Below are positions 62,748 through 64,000 of a stretch of DNA of 64,000 bases, one piece after another. The stretch's first letter is position 1, and every line of letters starts with the position of its first letter. The stretch comes from RGDT01 sp964630925. GTDB taxonomy: Bacteria > Planctomycetota > Planctomycetia > Gemmatales > Gemmataceae. The position numbers and the translations under genes are program-made. Where the stretch lies: assembly GCA_964630925.1 (NCBI GenBank), contig CAZVZK010000028.1:1-64000 (forward strand). Reading direction: 5' to 3'. A model generated the notes under the pieces. It did no database searches. It saw only the letters and a list, made by a program, of their open reading frames with translations, and had not been told where the DNA came from.

Positions 62748-63458
62748 GTGTCGCCGCGCGCTTGCCTGTACGTCGCGCTCGTCCTGCTGCAAGGCGCGGA
62801 TGTCGTGTTGACCTGGCGGCTGCTGACGACCCGCCCCGAGGTCCAGGAGGCCAACCCGGTGGCGTTGGCCGTGCTCGAGCGGCACGGGTGGGCCGGTGCC
62901 GTCGCCCTCAAGCTGGCCTGCACCGCGGCCGCCCTCGGCTGCGTGCTGGCCATCGGCCGGGCGCGGCCAGTCCTCAGCCAGTGCTTGCTCGGGGGGATGT
63001 GCTCGCTGATGCTGGGCGTGGTCACCTACAGCGTGGTGCTGCTGGCGCGCCCAGAGGACCCCGACTCCCTCCAGATCGCGGCCAGCCGTCGCCTCACCGA
63101 CTCCTTGAATCAGGAGCTGTCCTCACTGAATGAGCTGATGGGCACGCGGAGATCGCTGTGCGCCGACCTGCTCGAACGGCGGCTGGACCTCCCTGAGGCC
63201 GTGCGTCGGATGGCCGGCGACCTTCACCGCCTCTCGTCCCGGCTAACGCCGCGCACCCGGAGGTGCTTGCCCGCCTGCGGACGGCCGGAGGCCGTCGCCC
63301 GATACCTCGTCGGCCACTGCAACCCCACCCCGGCCCAGGGCGGTGATGGGGCGATGGCCCCGCTCCGCGAGCAGTTGGCACTGCACTACCCGTCGGCCAC
63401 GGTTGGGATGCGGCCCGACGCGGCCCTCGCCCAGGCCGCGGTGGCAGATCGCAAGTGA
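62748..63458 (+). CDS. DUF5658-like membrane protein
   Basis: 236 residues from a GTG at 62748. GGAGAGG lies about 8 bases upstream. Residues 1-110 have three hydrophobic helices (LYVALVLLQGADVVLTWRLL, AVALKLACTAAALGCVLAIG, GGMCSLMLGVVTYSVVLLA). The EANPVALAVLERHGW segment, between helices 1 and 2, is the DUF5658 hallmark. The C-terminal 120 residues are cytoplasmic or periplasmic helices with several Arg/Cys residues (RRLTDSLNQELSSLNELMG). Function is unknown. The family is common in planctomycetes. Confidence 0.75.
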   Translation: MSPRACLYVALVLLQGADVVLTWRLLTTRPEVQEANPVALAVLERHGWAGAVALKLACTAAALGCVLAIGRARPVLSQCLLGGMCSLMLGVVTYSVVLLARPEDPDSLQIAASRRLTDSLNQELSSLNELMGTRRSLCADLLERRLDLPEAVRRMAGDLHRLSSRLTPRTRRCLPACGRPEAVARYLVGHCNPTPAQGGDGAMAPLREQLALHYPSATVGMRPDAALAQAAVADRK

Positions 63459-63517
63459 CGCCTGGCCACCGCCGGCCAGCACCGGGCACTGGACGAGCGG
63501 ACATCCGCTCCGGCCCC

Positions 63518-63538
63518 GGCGCTCTACAATAGAGCGCC
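63518..63538. promoter_or_regulatory. Palindrome centred on a TACAAT -10-like hexamer
   Basis: GGCGCTCT (63518-63525) and AGAGCGCC (63531-63538) are perfect inverted repeats around ACAAT. The hexamer TACAAT (63525-63530) lies 24 bases before the ATG at 63555. A regulator binding the palindrome would cover the promoter; alternatively it is a chance hairpin. Confidence 0.5.
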
Positions 63539-63554
63539 CTCGGAGGCCGAAGCC

Positions 63555-64000
63555 ATGACCACGCCGCGATTCACCAACCGGCTCGCCGCCGAGACGAGCC
63601 CGTACCTCCGACAACACGCCCACAACCCCGTCGACTGGTACCCCTGGGGCGCCGAGGCCCTCACCCGCGCGAAGGGGCTTTCCCGCCCGATCTTCCTCTC
63701 CATCGGTTACAGTGCGTGCCACTGGTGCCACGTCATGGAGCACGAGTCGTTCGAGGACGAGGCCATCGCCAGGATCCTCAACGACAACTTCGTCAGCATC
63801 AAGGTGGACCGCGAGGAGCGGCCCGACCTCGATCAGATCTACATGGCCGCCGTGCAGCTCCTCACCGGCTCCGGCGGCTGGCCCATGACCGTCTTCCTCA
63901 CCCCCGACCTCAAACCCTTCACCGGCGGCACCTACTTCCCCCCCGAGGACCGCTGGGGCCGGCCCGGCTTCCGCCGCATCCTGCTTCACCTCGCCGAGAG
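63555..64000 (+). CDS. Thioredoxin domain-containing protein (DUF255/YyaL family), partial
   Basis: The frame runs off the window end; 148 codons are visible. It begins MTTPRFTNRLAAETSPYLRQ, then HAHNPVDWYPWGAEAL and the redox motif SACHWCHVMEHESFEDEAIA (a thioredoxin-like CxxC), followed by KVDREERPDLDQIYMAAVQL and SGGWPMTVFLTPDLKPFTGG. This is the DUF255/SPATA20/YyaL family, normally about 650-700 residues with a six-hairpin barrel at the C-terminus. Its physiological role is unclear. The frame is absent from complete-gene lists because its stop lies outside. Confidence 0.93.
   Translation, partial: MTTPRFTNRLAAETSPYLRQHAHNPVDWYPWGAEALTRAKGLSRPIFLSIGYSACHWCHVMEHESFEDEAIARILNDNFVSIKVDREERPDLDQIYMAAVQLLTGSGGWPMTVFLTPDLKPFTGGTYFPPEDRWGRPGFRRILLHLAE

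Overview
The window comes from a very GC-rich bacterial chromosome and almost certainly from a planctomycete of the Gemmataceae (Gemmata/Zavarzinella-like). The grounds are: N-terminal leucine/aspartate-rich 'repeat-companion' domains of the TIGR02996 type fused to SUMF1 domains; an ECF sigma factor translationally coupled to a WD40 Ser/Thr kinase; a second ECF sigma factor with a large extracytoplasmic extension; Uma2, SMI1/KNR4 and DUF4058 proteins; a surface protein with an N-terminal LExLExRxxPA-like motif; and HEAT/WD40 proteins. It is draft sequence: there is a 10-N gap at 19112-19121 and an apparent single-base error or frameshift at about 2082-2086. I saw no rRNA, tRNA, CRISPR array, phage block or intact insertion sequence.

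Layout. 1-7815: a frameshifted HEAT/TPR protein, two SAM methyltransferases, a WD40-like secreted protein and a DapA-family lyase with a near-consensus promoter. 7816-8531: decayed DNA with a gene remnant, a MITE-like element and dispersed repeats. 8532-16157: a sulfatase, a surface protein, a Tat-exported phosphoesterase, an ATP-grasp protein and a SnoaL protein. 16366-18114: a HAD phosphatase fused to a P-loop ATPase. 18233-21869: an operon of SRPBCC, zinc alcohol dehydrogenase, DUF4142 and SDR genes. 21878-26779: a lipoprotein, a tartrate/malate-type dehydrogenase, two tandem SUMF1 paralogues, an AtuA-related protein and an enoyl-CoA hydratase. 26946-30536: ileS. 30632-36351: a phosphatase, more SUMF1 genes, and a sigma factor-membrane-serpin fusion. 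36527-43120: CorA, a class V aminotransferase, an accessory cassette bounded by direct copies of the 3' end of an oxidoreductase gene, that oxidoreductase, and an SGHY-domain protein. 43121-47034: a kinase-sigma pair. 47215-64000: RMD1, glycine oxidase, MutS2, ankyrin/kelch, Uma2, two SMI1 proteins, a glycoside hydrolase, a pseudouridine synthase, phosphoesterase, a LOR/SDH ornithine cyclodeaminase-like protein, and the start of a DUF255 thioredoxin-domain protein cut by the window end.

Themes. The sulfatase, glycoside hydrolase and phosphoesterase fit extracytoplasmic breakdown of (sulfated) glycans. None of the four SUMF1 proteins has the usual cysteine pair of a copper formylglycine-generating enzyme, so the sulfatase is probably matured by an enzyme encoded elsewhere. 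Signal transduction is prominent: the sigma-serpin fusion, a sigma-kinase pair, a DUF2089 regulator and a dual-specificity phosphatase. Many genes are chained by ATGA overlaps. Several starts lie only 6-7 bases from a -10-like hexamer, which suggests leaderless transcripts. The most unusual observations are the sigma-serpin fusion, the GVHH signature in IleRS in place of HxGH, the HAD-ATPase fusion, and the cassette at 39024-40255.
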